Source: UBA1550 sp049294435 (GTDB lineage Bacteria; Patescibacteriota; Minisyncoccia; Phycocordibacterales; UBA1550). Taken from it: a DNA stretch of 35,182 nt. The stretch is taken from assembly GCA_049294435.1 (NCBI GenBank), contig JBAQCU010000021.1, positions 1-35,182 of the forward strand. Reading direction: 5' to 3'. A program made the translations under genes and the position numbers. The notes under the pieces were generated by a model. That model searched no databases. It was not told the DNA's origin and saw nothing but the letters and a program-made list of their open reading frames with translations. Positions 22,544 to 29,740 of the stretch are shown here, piece by piece (within the stretch, counting starts at the first letter, position 1; every line of letters starts with the position of its first letter).

Positions 22544-22565
22544 AGTCGTAATGTTAATGAATAGA

Positions 22566-23447
22566 TTATTTTTTAACTAAAATTCTTAATTTTGAACTGC
22601 GTGATTTTGGATTTTCCTTTACTTCGTTATCTTTCGGTACAATTGGTTTTTTGGTAAAAAGAGTGGCAACTCCCTCGTCCGCCTTTTGTCTAAAAAATTC
22701 CTTTACGATGCGGTCTTCCAGCGAGTGGAATGAGATGATCGCCATTCTCCCTCCTGGAGCTAGATGTTCAAATCCTTTTGAAATACCTTCTCGGAGCGCG
22801 CCTAGCTCGTCGTTCACAGCAATACGCAGAGCTTGGAATGTCTTTGTTGCTGGATTGATTTTGCTAAAGCCAAATTTTGGAACACATTTTTTTACTATTT
22901 CCGCGAGTTGTCCGGATGTTTCTATTTGCTTTGCTTTTCTCGCCTCAACAATTCCTTTTGCAATGCGCCTTGCATAACGTTCCTCGCCGTACCCGTAGAT
23001 AATGTCTGCTAGACTTTCTTCTGCCCACTCGTTCACGATTTCTCTTGCATTTAAACCATCACCAGACGATCGAAATGTCATAAGGAGAGGTTCGTCACGC
23101 ATAAAAGAGAACCCTCGTGGCGCGACTTCCAGCTGTCTGTTTGAAAGTCCTATATCTAGCAAGATTGCATCAACTTTTTTCACACTTGCTTTTGCGAGCA
23201 CAACATCAATATTTCTGAAGTTGTCACACACGAAGAGTTTCTTGCAAGGGAGATCATTTAATCTTTCCTCCGCAATAGCAAGTGACTCTTGGTCAGCGTC
23301 GGTTCCAATGAAGAAGCCTGACTTCCCTATCTTTTCGCAGAGGACGCGACTATGTCCGCCGAGACCAACAGTCCCTTCAAACACTACGTTTCCCTCCTTG
23401 AGCGCGAGGCCTTCTGTGGATTCCTTTAAAAGAACTGAGATGTGCAT
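22566..23447 (-). CDS. rsmH: 16S rRNA (cytosine1402-N4)-methyltransferase RsmH
   Basis: 293 residues. The N-terminus HISVLLKESTEGLAL is family-typical. SAM-binding loop: VFEGTVGLGGHS (about 23-34), where most members have DxTxGxGGHS; the Asp is Glu here. Then LLDIGLSNRQLE and the RsmH signature QALRIAVNDELGAL with FHSLEDRIVKEFFR. It methylates C1402 in the decoding centre of 16S rRNA. It follows mraZ by 4 bp and leads the division genes, the common bacterial order mraZ-rsmH-ftsL-ftsI. Confidence 0.95.
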   Translation of the reverse strand: MHISVLLKESTEGLALKEGNVVFEGTVGLGGHSRVLCEKIGKSGFFIGTDADQESLAIAEERLNDLPCKKLFVCDNFRNIDVVLAKASVKKVDAILLDIGLSNRQLEVAPRGFSFMRDEPLLMTFRSSGDGLNAREIVNEWAEESLADIIYGYGEERYARRIAKGIVEARKAKQIETSGQLAEIVKKCVPKFGFSKINPATKTFQALRIAVNDELGALREGISKGFEHLAPGGRMAIISFHSLEDRIVKEFFRQKADEGVATLFTKKPIVPKDNEVKENPKSRSSKLRILVKK

Positions 23448-23451
23448 TGTT

Positions 23452-23886
23452 TTATATCACGCCAATCTCTCCAAGCTTTTCTGCAAGAGCATCCGCGCCT
23501 TTTTGAATGCGTGTCTTGTATCCTTGCCATGCCCTTTCGTTCCAGAGCTCGACGCGGGTTGATACCCCTACGACGGCAACTTGAGTTTTTAAATCTGCAA
23601 ACTCCTTTAAAAAATCTGGAACAAGGATGCGACCGATACTGTCCACGTCTGTTAGAACAGCTCCAGCGAGCATAAAGCGTCCAAATCCGCGAGTGTCAGC
23701 CTGACCCATTGGAAGCCCCGCGAGTTTTTCGGCAACTTTCCCCCATTCCTTTATCGGATACACGAAAAGACAGTTGTCTAAACCGTGCGTGATAACCACC
23801 TTTTTCCCAAGTTCCTTTCGAAACTTTGCTGGAAGCGCGAGTCGCTTCTTTGGGTCCAAGGTATGAATGTGTTCACCGATTAACAT
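23452..23886 (-). CDS. mraZ: Transcriptional regulator MraZ
   Basis: 144 residues with two AbrB/SpoVT-type half-domains: DPKKRLALPAKFRKEL (about 11-26) and VDSIGRILVPDFLKEF (about 81-96), each matching the MraZ pattern DxxGRxxxPxxF/L. MraZ forms a ring and represses its own dcw operon by binding 10-bp-spaced TGGGN boxes. Such boxes are present at the promoter about 115-135 bp upstream. The leader contains three hairpins and no SD. Confidence 0.93.
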   Translation of the reverse strand: MLIGEHIHTLDPKKRLALPAKFRKELGKKVVITHGLDNCLFVYPIKEWGKVAEKLAGLPMGQADTRGFGRFMLAGAVLTDVDSIGRILVPDFLKEFADLKTQVAVVGVSTRVELWNERAWQGYKTRIQKGADALAEKLGEIGVI

Positions 23887-23892
23887 GACTGT

Positions 23893-23924
23893 TTTTCTTA
23901 GTGAGTGAAGCGAGCTTTAGAAAA
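23893..23924 (-). promoter_or_regulatory. Start-proximal hairpin in the mraZ leader
   Basis: Minus strand: TTTTCTAA and TTAAGAAAA-like arms (7 of 8 pairs) enclose a loop containing GCTCGCTTCACTCAC and end 6 nt before the mraZ ATG. It shares the loop with the frr and mrdA hairpins. Confidence 0.5.
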
Positions 23925-23930
23925 GCTTCA

Positions 23931-24004
23931 TCCAGCACCTATTTTTTTAAAAAATAGGTGCTGGATTGAGATTTCAATAGTCGCTTGCGCTTATTTGAAA
24001 TCTC
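23931..24004 (-). promoter_or_regulatory. Two further hairpins in the mraZ leader
   Basis: A perfect stem TCCAGCACCTATTTT paired with its complement (23931-23965), and a 10-bp stem GAGATTTCAA/TTGAAATCTC (23968-24004) whose plus-strand loop starts TAGTCGCTT, the same word as in the nusA leader loop. The second stem reaches into the first MraZ box. Confidence 0.55.
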
Positions 24005-24060
24005 CCACTTTATCCCACTTAAATACATTATATTACACTTTATACCACCATACAACACTA
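24001..24060 (-). promoter_or_regulatory. MraZ operator: 10-bp-spaced boxes over the mraZ promoter
   Basis: Minus strand reads AAGTGGGATA then AAGTGGGAGA (24020-24001), an exact 10-bp repeat of TGGGA, with weaker upstream units AAGTGTAATA and TGGTGGTATA in the same 10-bp phase. MraZ is known to bind TGGGN repeats of this spacing, so autoregulation is likely. Confidence 0.75.
24027..24055 (-). promoter_or_regulatory. mraZ (dcw) promoter
   Basis: TTGTAT (24050-24055), 17-bp spacer, TATAAT (24027-24032) on the minus strand. Transcription would start near 24018, inside the two strongest MraZ boxes, leaving a leader of about 130 nt. Confidence 0.7.
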
Positions 24061-24111
24061 TGTTACACATAACTGTGGATAACTTATTGTCAAAAAGCAT
24101 CACCTAAATAC

Positions 24112-24278
24112 AAAAAAGAGCCATTCTGCTATGCAGAATGGCTCTTTAAATTAAACTCCCTGATTGGCCCGAAACACATTCAGGGAGACCGCTACATGAA
24201 CACAATGATATGAGAGAAAGGAGTTATCTCTGCATAGTCATTTCATGCCGGTTTTACCGTTGTTATCTCTAAACAGCT
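24112..24278 (-). ncRNA. Candidate small RNA between lysS and mraZ
   Basis: A free-standing transcription unit of about 165 nt: promoter TTGCAA, 17 bp, TACACT (24313-24285) and a strong terminator (24115-24147, then six T). Inside are a CGGTaaaACCG hairpin, a direct repeat of AGAGATAAC, and an 8-bp stem CTCCCTGA/TCAGGGAG around GGGCCAA. No credible protein frame exists; the longest start is MTMQR. It does not match 6S, SRP, tmRNA or RNase P RNA by eye. It could also be an untranslated leader with an attenuator ahead of mraZ. Confidence 0.4.
24115..24147 (-). terminator. Terminator of the candidate small RNA
   Basis: A perfect 15-bp stem AAAGAGCCATTCTGC with its complement, loop ATA, followed by a T run on the minus strand; able to act on both strands. 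Confidence 0.85.
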
Positions 24279-24284
24279 GTTGCT

Positions 24285-24313
24285 AGTGTATCACAAAATC
24301 TGGCTTTTTGCAA
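24285..24313 (-). promoter_or_regulatory. Promoter of the candidate small RNA
   Basis: TTGCAA (24308-24313), 17-bp spacer, TACACT (24285-24290), beginning 15 bp after the lysS stop codon. Confidence 0.45.
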
Positions 24314-24327
24314 TAGCAAAAATATCC

Positions 24328-25794
24328 TTATTCAGGACGCATCGTTGGGAATAATACAACCTCGCGTATGTTGCGAGTATTGGAAAGTATCATCGCCACA
24401 CGGTCGATGCCAATACCGACACCTCCAGCTGGTGGAAGCCCGTACTCTATTGCTTCTAAATAATCCTCGTCTGACGGCGACACGTCTCCTTCTCCACCCT
24501 TTTTCTTTTTGTCTTGTTCCTCATAGCGCGCTTTTTGCTCAAGCGGATCATTTAATTCTGAAAACGCGTTCACAACTTCAATGCCTGCAATGACAAGCTG
24601 GAAACGATCAATAAGTGAAGGGTCCTTTTCCTGTTTTTTTGCAAATGGTGAAAACCTTGCCGGATAGTTGGTAATAAATGTTGGCTGAATCATCTTTGGG
24701 CGACACGCCTTTTTGTAAATGTTGTCCATTATTTTCTCAATTGAATCATATGGCTCAACCTTAACACCGAAACGCTCCGACGCCAGACGCCAATCTTCGC
24801 GCGACATTGCTTCCGGACTTTCAATGGACGCGTATCGTTTAAACAAATCCAAAAATGATGCTACAGCAAATCTCTTTGAAACATCTATTGTGTCTTCGCC
24901 AGACTTTATCTTTGTACCCTTTAGGACATTTTTTACAAGAGTTTTTATAAGCTTCTCTACAAATTCCATTTGTGAGGCGCATGTTTCGTATGACGCGTAA
25001 AATTCTAACATAGTAAACTCTGGATTGTGCGTCATATCAATGCCTTCGTTTCTAAAATTGCGACCAATCTCATAAACACGCGGGAAACCTCCAATTAATA
25101 GTTTTTTTAAATAGAGTTCTGGGGCTATGCGAAGATTTAGGTCAATATCAAGTGCATTGTGGTGAGTTTTGAAAGGCTCTGCAAGTGCTCCGCCTGCAAG
25201 CGCTTGCAGAATAGGGGTTTCAACCTCCATATAATCCGCGTCATTTAGGAACTCGCGAATTTCTGTGATGATTTTTGAACGAAGTTTGAAACGCGCGCGC
25301 ACTTCCTCGGACATAAGCAAATCCAAATATCGCTTTCTAAAACGCTCCTCTACATCCTGAAGTCCGTGCCACTTGTCTGGAAGCGGGCGCAAGCTTTTTG
25401 AAAGTATCTTCCATTCCTTTACATGCATTGTGCGCTCTTTGCGCTTGGTCATAAAGAGAGTGCCTGTGCATTCTATAAAATCTCCAATGTCAATTGCGTC
25501 CTGGAAGAGGGTAAACAAAGTTTCACCCATCTCATCGCGTTTCAAGAGACCTTGAATAGTAGCTTCACCGTCCTGAATATTAAAGAACACGAGTGCTCCC
25601 TGGCCACGAATTGCCATCACTCTGCCAGCGAGAGTCATTTTTTTGTTATCACGAGAGAGCTTTGCAAACGACGAGAGAGCAGACGCTACAGAAAGAGAGC
25701 GCTTTGTGGCGATCGGATAAGGAAGCATCCCCTTTTCTTTAAGAAGTTCCAGCTTCTTTAGTCTTTCAGCGCGAATCTCTTCTAGTGAGGCCAT
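24328..25794 (-). CDS. lysS: Lysyl-tRNA synthetase, class II
   Basis: 488 residues. An N-terminal OB fold (about 52-135: LAGRVMAIRGQGALVFFNIQD) is followed by the class II core. The core includes motif 1 (about 172-200, with DYMEVETPILQALAGGALAEPF), motif 2 FRNEGIDMTHNPEFTMLEFY (247-266) and motif 3 GVGIGIDRVAMIL (458-470). Residues typical of LysRS (HNxEFTMLE; the GGA-AEPF loop) are intact. It charges tRNA-Lys in the cytoplasm. It follows greA by 125 bp with no clear promoter of its own and ends just before the small-RNA unit. Confidence 0.96.
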   Translation of the reverse strand: MASLEEIRAERLKKLELLKEKGMLPYPIATKRSLSVASALSSFAKLSRDNKKMTLAGRVMAIRGQGALVFFNIQDGEATIQGLLKRDEMGETLFTLFQDAIDIGDFIECTGTLFMTKRKERTMHVKEWKILSKSLRPLPDKWHGLQDVEERFRKRYLDLLMSEEVRARFKLRSKIITEIREFLNDADYMEVETPILQALAGGALAEPFKTHHNALDIDLNLRIAPELYLKKLLIGGFPRVYEIGRNFRNEGIDMTHNPEFTMLEFYASYETCASQMEFVEKLIKTLVKNVLKGTKIKSGEDTIDVSKRFAVASFLDLFKRYASIESPEAMSREDWRLASERFGVKVEPYDSIEKIMDNIYKKACRPKMIQPTFITNYPARFSPFAKKQEKDPSLIDRFQLVIAGIEVVNAFSELNDPLEQKARYEEQDKKKKGGEGDVSPSDEDYLEAIEYGLPPAGGVGIGIDRVAMILSNTRNIREVVLFPTMRPE

Positions 25795-25919
25795 AATAAT
25801 TAGTTAGAAAGTTAAAGAGTTCATAAAGTATATAAAGCTTGATTCAAGATACTTCATCTGATATTGCATTTGCATTTTCTTTTTACTTTACAAACTTGAT
25901 GGACTTTATTGACTATGTT

Positions 25920-26387
25920 CTACTCAACATTAACAATCTTGCACGATACTACGCCCAATGGTGTTTCGTAAGAACAATCATCTCCTCTTTTTTTGCCCAT
26001 GAGAGCCTCTCCTAAAGGAGACTTGTTTGAAATTTTATTCTCCTTTGTGTTCGCTTCTTCTGAACCGACAATCTGATAACGACGCTCGGACTTTTCACTT
26101 TTACGAAGAATGATTGCCACAGAACCAATTCCTACAGCTCCACCTTTGTGCTTACTGGTGATAACGGCATTTTTTATCATTTGCTCAAGCTTTGCTACAC
26201 GCTCCTCTGCTTCTGCTTGGTTTTGGCGCGCCTCGTGATATTCAGCGTTTTCAGAAAGGTCCCCAAGACCTTTTGCAAACTCAAGTTGCTCCGCAATCTC
26301 TTTACGGCGCACGCTTTTTAAATAATCTAGCTCTTTTGTTAATTCTTCAAATTTCTCCTGGCTTAAGTATTCTTTTTCATCTGACAT
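25920..26387 (-). CDS. greA: Transcript cleavage factor GreA
   Basis: 155 residues from the ATG at 26387. Coiled-coil N-terminal domain (about 5-70) carries the signature GDLSENAEYHEARQNQ with the acidic tip residues needed for cleavage. The C-terminal FKBP-like domain has GVVSCKIVNVE and SPLGEALMGKKRGD. GreA rescues backtracked RNA polymerase by stimulating cleavage of the nascent RNA. An ATG 9 bp upstream (26396) is part of the promoter -10 box, so it cannot be on the mRNA. The chosen start gives a leaderless transcript. Confidence 0.94.
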   Translation of the reverse strand: MSDEKEYLSQEKFEELTKELDYLKSVRRKEIAEQLEFAKGLGDLSENAEYHEARQNQAEAEERVAKLEQMIKNAVITSKHKGGAVGIGSVAIILRKSEKSERRYQIVGSEEANTKENKISNKSPLGEALMGKKRGDDCSYETPLGVVSCKIVNVE

Positions 26388-26394
26388 ATACCCC

Positions 26395-26423
26395 ATTTTA
26401 TCAGTTTAGAACGCTAAAGTCAA
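26395..26423 (-). promoter_or_regulatory. Promoter giving a leaderless greA mRNA
   Basis: TTGACT (26418-26423), 17-bp spacer, TAAAAT (26395-26400) on the minus strand, 7 bp before the ATG at 26387. Confidence 0.7.
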
Positions 26424-26439
26424 TCACATTGGGCTGAAT

Positions 26440-26568
26440 AGAAATTGCAGAATATATAATACAGAATATAGAATTTAATTCGAGCAAGACCGAAGGTCTT
26501 GCTCGAATTCTCTGATTTCATTCTTTTTTACAATTCAATATTCAGAATTTTGATTCTACATTCCACCC
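26440..26568. repeat. Two heptad tracts, family B, around a hairpin
   Basis: Words such as GAATATA, TAATACA, GAATATA, GAATTTA (26440-26478) and ATTCAAT, ATTCAGA, ATTTTGA, TTCTACA (26531-26558) keep a 7-bp period. The second tract reaches the mrdA stop codon. The perfect hairpin at 26477-26509 lies between them. Confidence 0.75.
26477..26509. terminator. Hairpin between mrdA and greA
   Basis: A perfect 15-bp stem AATTCGAGCAAGACC with its complement, loop GAA. It lacks a clean T run on either side, so termination is only probable. It stands downstream of mrdA and upstream of the greA promoter. Confidence 0.55.
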
Positions 26569-28307
26569 TTTAGATACTCGGGTGCATTTTCCTGCATCCA
26601 ATCAAGCATCTGGCGCATTACGTACACACCTCCAATCGTGTTTGCATGTGGACCGCGCTCCATTACAACAGCAAACGCATATTTTGGCTTGTCATACGGG
26701 AAGAAACCGACGACCCATGAATTGATGTACTTTTTACCTGCATCTATTTCCGCTGTGCCAGTCTTTCCTGCGACATCTACATACCATACTCCAAGACCAG
26801 AGACTGTACCTTTTGTTACGGCCTGACGCATACCCTCGCGCGCGACTTGGAAATACTGAGAAGGAAGTGCAATTTTTGATGATGAAAATTCACGAACAGT
26901 GTCCTTCAAAAGATGCGGTGTAACGAGTGTCCCTCCGTTTGCGATACTTGCAACACCGCGAAGCGCTTGAAGAATTGTCGTTTGAAAACCGTACTGCCCG
27001 ATGACGGTGTGGTACGTATCACCCAAGCGCCAAGCTTCGCCAGCAAACATTTTTTCTTTCCATGCAGGACTAGGAATCGTGCCGATTTTTTCGTCTGTAA
27101 TATCCACGCCTGTTGGCGCGCCAAAACCAAAAAGTCGCGCGTATTTTTCTATGCTCGCGATACCAATACCCTTTTGGCTTTCAAAGCCTCCGCCTATTTC
27201 ATAAAAATATACGTCGGAAGAAACCGCTATAGCGCGCCTCATATCCACCCAGCCGTGAGCCTTCCAGTCGTTGAACACAGACCATATATCTGGGTAGTAT
27301 GGATTCTGAATTGAAATAGAACCAGTGCTTAATATTTGTTTTTCAGGGGTAATGACGCCCTCTGCGAGCGCCGCTATCGCCATAAAAGGCTTTATGATAG
27401 ACCCTGGGGTATAAACTCCAGACACAGCGCGATCTAGAAAAACAGACCTCTTGTCTAGATTGTAACTTTGAATAAGTTTTTTGTTTTTTCCCTCAGAAAG
27501 CGCTGAGCTTTCGTACTCAGGATAGCTCGTCATCGCAAGAAGCTCGCCTGTTAAAACATCCATAATGGCACCGGCACCAGCCATGTAGCCAAAGTTGTTT
27601 GCTGTGTCACGAATTGTCGTGTGAAGCTTTTCCTGCACACGCGCATCAATACCAAGAGTGAGTGCTGTACCGTTTATTGGCTCTTCAACGATACTTCCAT
27701 CTCTTGTTTTACCAAGCGCGTCTGTCTCTACTATCTGAAGACCATTTTCTCCAGAGAGTAACTCGTTGTAGTATTCCTCAAGACCATCCTTACCAATAAA
27801 TGCCTCCTGATAATAATAGCCGCGCTTATCGCGTTTTGGATAGCTTACGTATCCGAGCGTGTGACCAAAACCTGGCGAAAGGATATACGACCTATGTGGA
27901 AAAGGCATTTCCTCTGTCGTTGTGCTTGTCTCTGTCATAATAAGCGCAATGCGAGCCGCCTCGTCGTCAAATGAATTCCATGCTAAAGGAACTAGATTTC
28001 GGTCCGAAATAACGCCTCTCATCGCAAACAAAGGCACATGATCAAGACGATTGTTCTCGCTTTTTTTCAAAAACTCTTCTCCGTGAACCAACTGAAGACT
28101 CGTCACTTTGATAAGGAAAATGGACATAATTAGGATAAACAAAAAAAATATACCCCAAATGGCGGTGTGAGTTATTGGTTTCTCTATACGTCCCTCAAAC
28201 TGATACTTGTCAAACCCAGGAAGATTTTTTGAGTCAAGAAAAATCTCGTCAGGGTCAAAGGCGCGAGTTTGCTGTTTTAGAAATTTTGACGGTTTTCTTT
28301 TTGGCAT
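26556..28307 (-). CDS. mrdA: Elongation-type peptidoglycan transpeptidase (PBP2)
   Basis: 583 residues. A cytoplasmic N-terminus, one membrane helix (about 50-68), then the PBP dimer domain and transpeptidase: SIIK at 303-306 (active Ser303), SSD at 363-365, KTG at 515-517. The SxD in place of SxN at the second motif and WSVFNDWKAHGWVDMRRAI are features of PBP2. It is paralogous to FtsI in this window but lies at the end of the mreB-mreC-mreD cluster. It cross-links side-wall peptidoglycan with the MreBCD complex. A start-proximal hairpin replaces an SD. Confidence 0.92.
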   Translation of the reverse strand: MPKRKPSKFLKQQTRAFDPDEIFLDSKNLPGFDKYQFEGRIEKPITHTAIWGIFFLFILIMSIFLIKVTSLQLVHGEEFLKKSENNRLDHVPLFAMRGVISDRNLVPLAWNSFDDEAARIALIMTETSTTTEEMPFPHRSYILSPGFGHTLGYVSYPKRDKRGYYYQEAFIGKDGLEEYYNELLSGENGLQIVETDALGKTRDGSIVEEPINGTALTLGIDARVQEKLHTTIRDTANNFGYMAGAGAIMDVLTGELLAMTSYPEYESSALSEGKNKKLIQSYNLDKRSVFLDRAVSGVYTPGSIIKPFMAIAALAEGVITPEKQILSTGSISIQNPYYPDIWSVFNDWKAHGWVDMRRAIAVSSDVYFYEIGGGFESQKGIGIASIEKYARLFGFGAPTGVDITDEKIGTIPSPAWKEKMFAGEAWRLGDTYHTVIGQYGFQTTILQALRGVASIANGGTLVTPHLLKDTVREFSSSKIALPSQYFQVAREGMRQAVTKGTVSGLGVWYVDVAGKTGTAEIDAGKKYINSWVVGFFPYDKPKYAFAVVMERGPHANTIGGVYVMRQMLDWMQENAPEYLKGGM

Positions 28308-28311
28308 GGCT

Positions 28312-28374
28312 GATTTTTACGAGTGAAGCGAGATTAAAAATCGCCACCCGGTTAAATGCGATTTTCCAAATCGC
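28312..28374 (-). promoter_or_regulatory. Tandem hairpins directly upstream of mrdA
   Basis: The start-proximal stem GATTTTTA/TAAAAATC (28312-28342, 8 perfect pairs) ends 4 nt before the ATG, and its minus-strand loop reads ATCTCGCTTCACTCG. A second stem GCGATTT/AAATCGC (28358-28374) lies just upstream, joined by CATTTAACCGGGTG. Confidence 0.6.
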
Positions 28375-28493
28375 GATTTCAAACACTCTTACGAATATGT
28401 ATGAAATTTCATTGTTATTGTGTGATACTAGCACAAAATATGCCTTATGGTATTATTTTGAAATCATTTAACTTGGTAAGAAATACAATGTCG

Positions 28494-28559
28494 CTTCGCC
28501 CCGCCTGCCATCGCCCGACTGCTCCCTGTGAGAGCTATGGGCAGTGGCGGGCAGGTCGT
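28494..28559 (-). repeat. GC-rich hairpin repeat R2, copy 2
   Basis: Minus strand: CGACCTGCCCGCCACTGCCC, then TAGCTCTCACAGGGAGCAGT, then GGCGATGGCAGGCGGGG. It matches copy 1 at 16085-16145 in its GC-rich ends and shares GCAGT, but the middle differs. It occupies part of the 260-bp gap between the mreD-like gene and mrdA. Confidence 0.7.
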
Positions 28560-28567
28560 TGTCTTAC

Positions 28568-28816
28568 TTACCTAACAGCTTTTTTTGTGTAGGAGGCAGA
28601 AATGAAAATGGCTATTGCGCCAAGGATACCATACACTCCTCCAAGTGGAAAAGCGTTTGCTCCATATAGAATATCCAAGAGAACTCCAAAAATAAAAATT
28701 TCATAATACGGAGACCAAAAAAATGCGCCTACAAATGCGAGTATCGCAACAAACCACCAAGGCGCAATAAAAACAGTTGAAAGAAGTATGATGTCAAAAA
28801 TTATGCGTTTTTTCAT
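28568..28816 (-). CDS. mreD: MreD-like membrane protein (short)
   Basis: 82 residues, about half the length of E. coli MreD. Three hydrophobic segments: about 6-32, 36-54 and 58-75, with the motif GVLLDILYGANAFPLGGVYG that resembles the conserved G-x-x-x-D region of MreD. The position mreC - this gene - mrdA is the standard place for mreD. The role is that of the membrane partner linking MreC to PBP2. The call depends on context more than on sequence. There is no SD. Confidence 0.65.
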   Translation of the reverse strand: MKKRIIFDIILLSTVFIAPWWFVAILAFVGAFFWSPYYEIFIFGVLLDILYGANAFPLGGVYGILGAIAIFISASYTKKAVR

Positions 28817-28903
28817 TCTGTTAAATATTAGATAGAACTAGCCGGTAGTGGTTCAATTAAATATGTTGTCAAAATTTTCATTAATTACAGAAACATTATA
28901 TTA

Positions 28904-29740
28904 TTAACGCTTGTCTATAATAACTTCGACCATTCGAATTTCTGTTATATTAAACTGCACTCGAAAAAAAATACGCTTAAATGGCTCGGCGGGCTTCTCA
29001 TCGACCAAGGAAATCTTCCCAAAAAGTAAATCACCTTTCGCAGAAACAACATCGTCTCCAACGGCAACCATGATATCCTGCGGAATCTTTGCTTCAAAAT
29101 TTCCCATTCCTTTTCCTAGTGCCTTTACAGGAACAAAATGAGCGCCAATGGAGACTAAATGCTCTTCTCCTGGCGAAGAATATAGTTTAATTTTTGAGGA
29201 AGCATTAGTGACCTCAATAATCTCCCCGATGACACCCGAACCCGAATACACAACAATATCTCCAGTGCTCACACCATAGTCTTCGCCCACATCAATCACA
29301 AGTGTGTCATATGGGGAGTGCCACGGACCAGCTATAACACTAGCAACAACTCTGTTGTCACCCCTCACTCGCCCAAGCGCCTCCTCAAGCTTTGTTATTT
29401 TTTCAGCAAGTAAATTTCTATCAAGAACCTTTGTTTCCATTATAGCAACGGCTTCATTGAGCATTTCGTTTTCTGTTACAAGAACGTTTTTATTTTTAAA
29501 ATTTGTTAGTAACATTCCAATCGCGTTTTCAATTGCATTTCCGACATGCCATACTCCTGGCGCCACGGAATACACAGATTGCGTAAGCACCCCGCGTATC
29601 GGAGCATACAAAAGAGCAAAGACGCTTACAGCAACAAATAAAAAACTTATGCCCAAACCACGAAAAAGCTTGCTCGTAAGCGAAAGATTTTTCCTTCCTA
29701 ATAGATTCTTAGTGGGGCGGTGTATCATTTTCGTGTTCAA
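28904..29740 (-). CDS. mreC: Rod-shape protein MreC
   Basis: 278 residues. A basic N-terminus, membrane helix (about 29-47) and coiled coil (about 75-115: KNKNVLVTENEMLNEAV and LAEKITKLEEALGRVRG) are followed by the MreC beta-barrel core (VIAGPWHSPYDTLVIDVGEDYGVSTGDIVV, about residues 135-165). It connects the MreB filament to PBP2 outside the membrane. Its start overlaps mreB by 32 bp; an in-frame ATG at 29728 is an alternative. Confidence 0.9.
   Translation of the reverse strand: MNTKMIHRPTKNLLGRKNLSLTSKLFRGLGISFLFVAVSVFALLYAPIRGVLTQSVYSVAPGVWHVGNAIENAIGMLLTNFKNKNVLVTENEMLNEAVAIMETKVLDRNLLAEKITKLEEALGRVRGDNRVVASVIAGPWHSPYDTLVIDVGEDYGVSTGDIVVYSGSGVIGEIIEVTNASSKIKLYSSPGEEHLVSIGAHFVPVKALGKGMGNFEAKIPQDIMVAVGDDVVSAKGDLLFGKISLVDEKPAEPFKRIFFRVQFNITEIRMVEVIIDKR

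Noticed and set aside
24112..24278. Assignment of the small RNA to 6S, SRP, tmRNA or a T-box
   Set aside because: No GGAAG-type SRP loop, no tRNA-like end, no T-box AGGGUGGNACCGCG-type bulge and no 6S-like closing stem could be found by eye.
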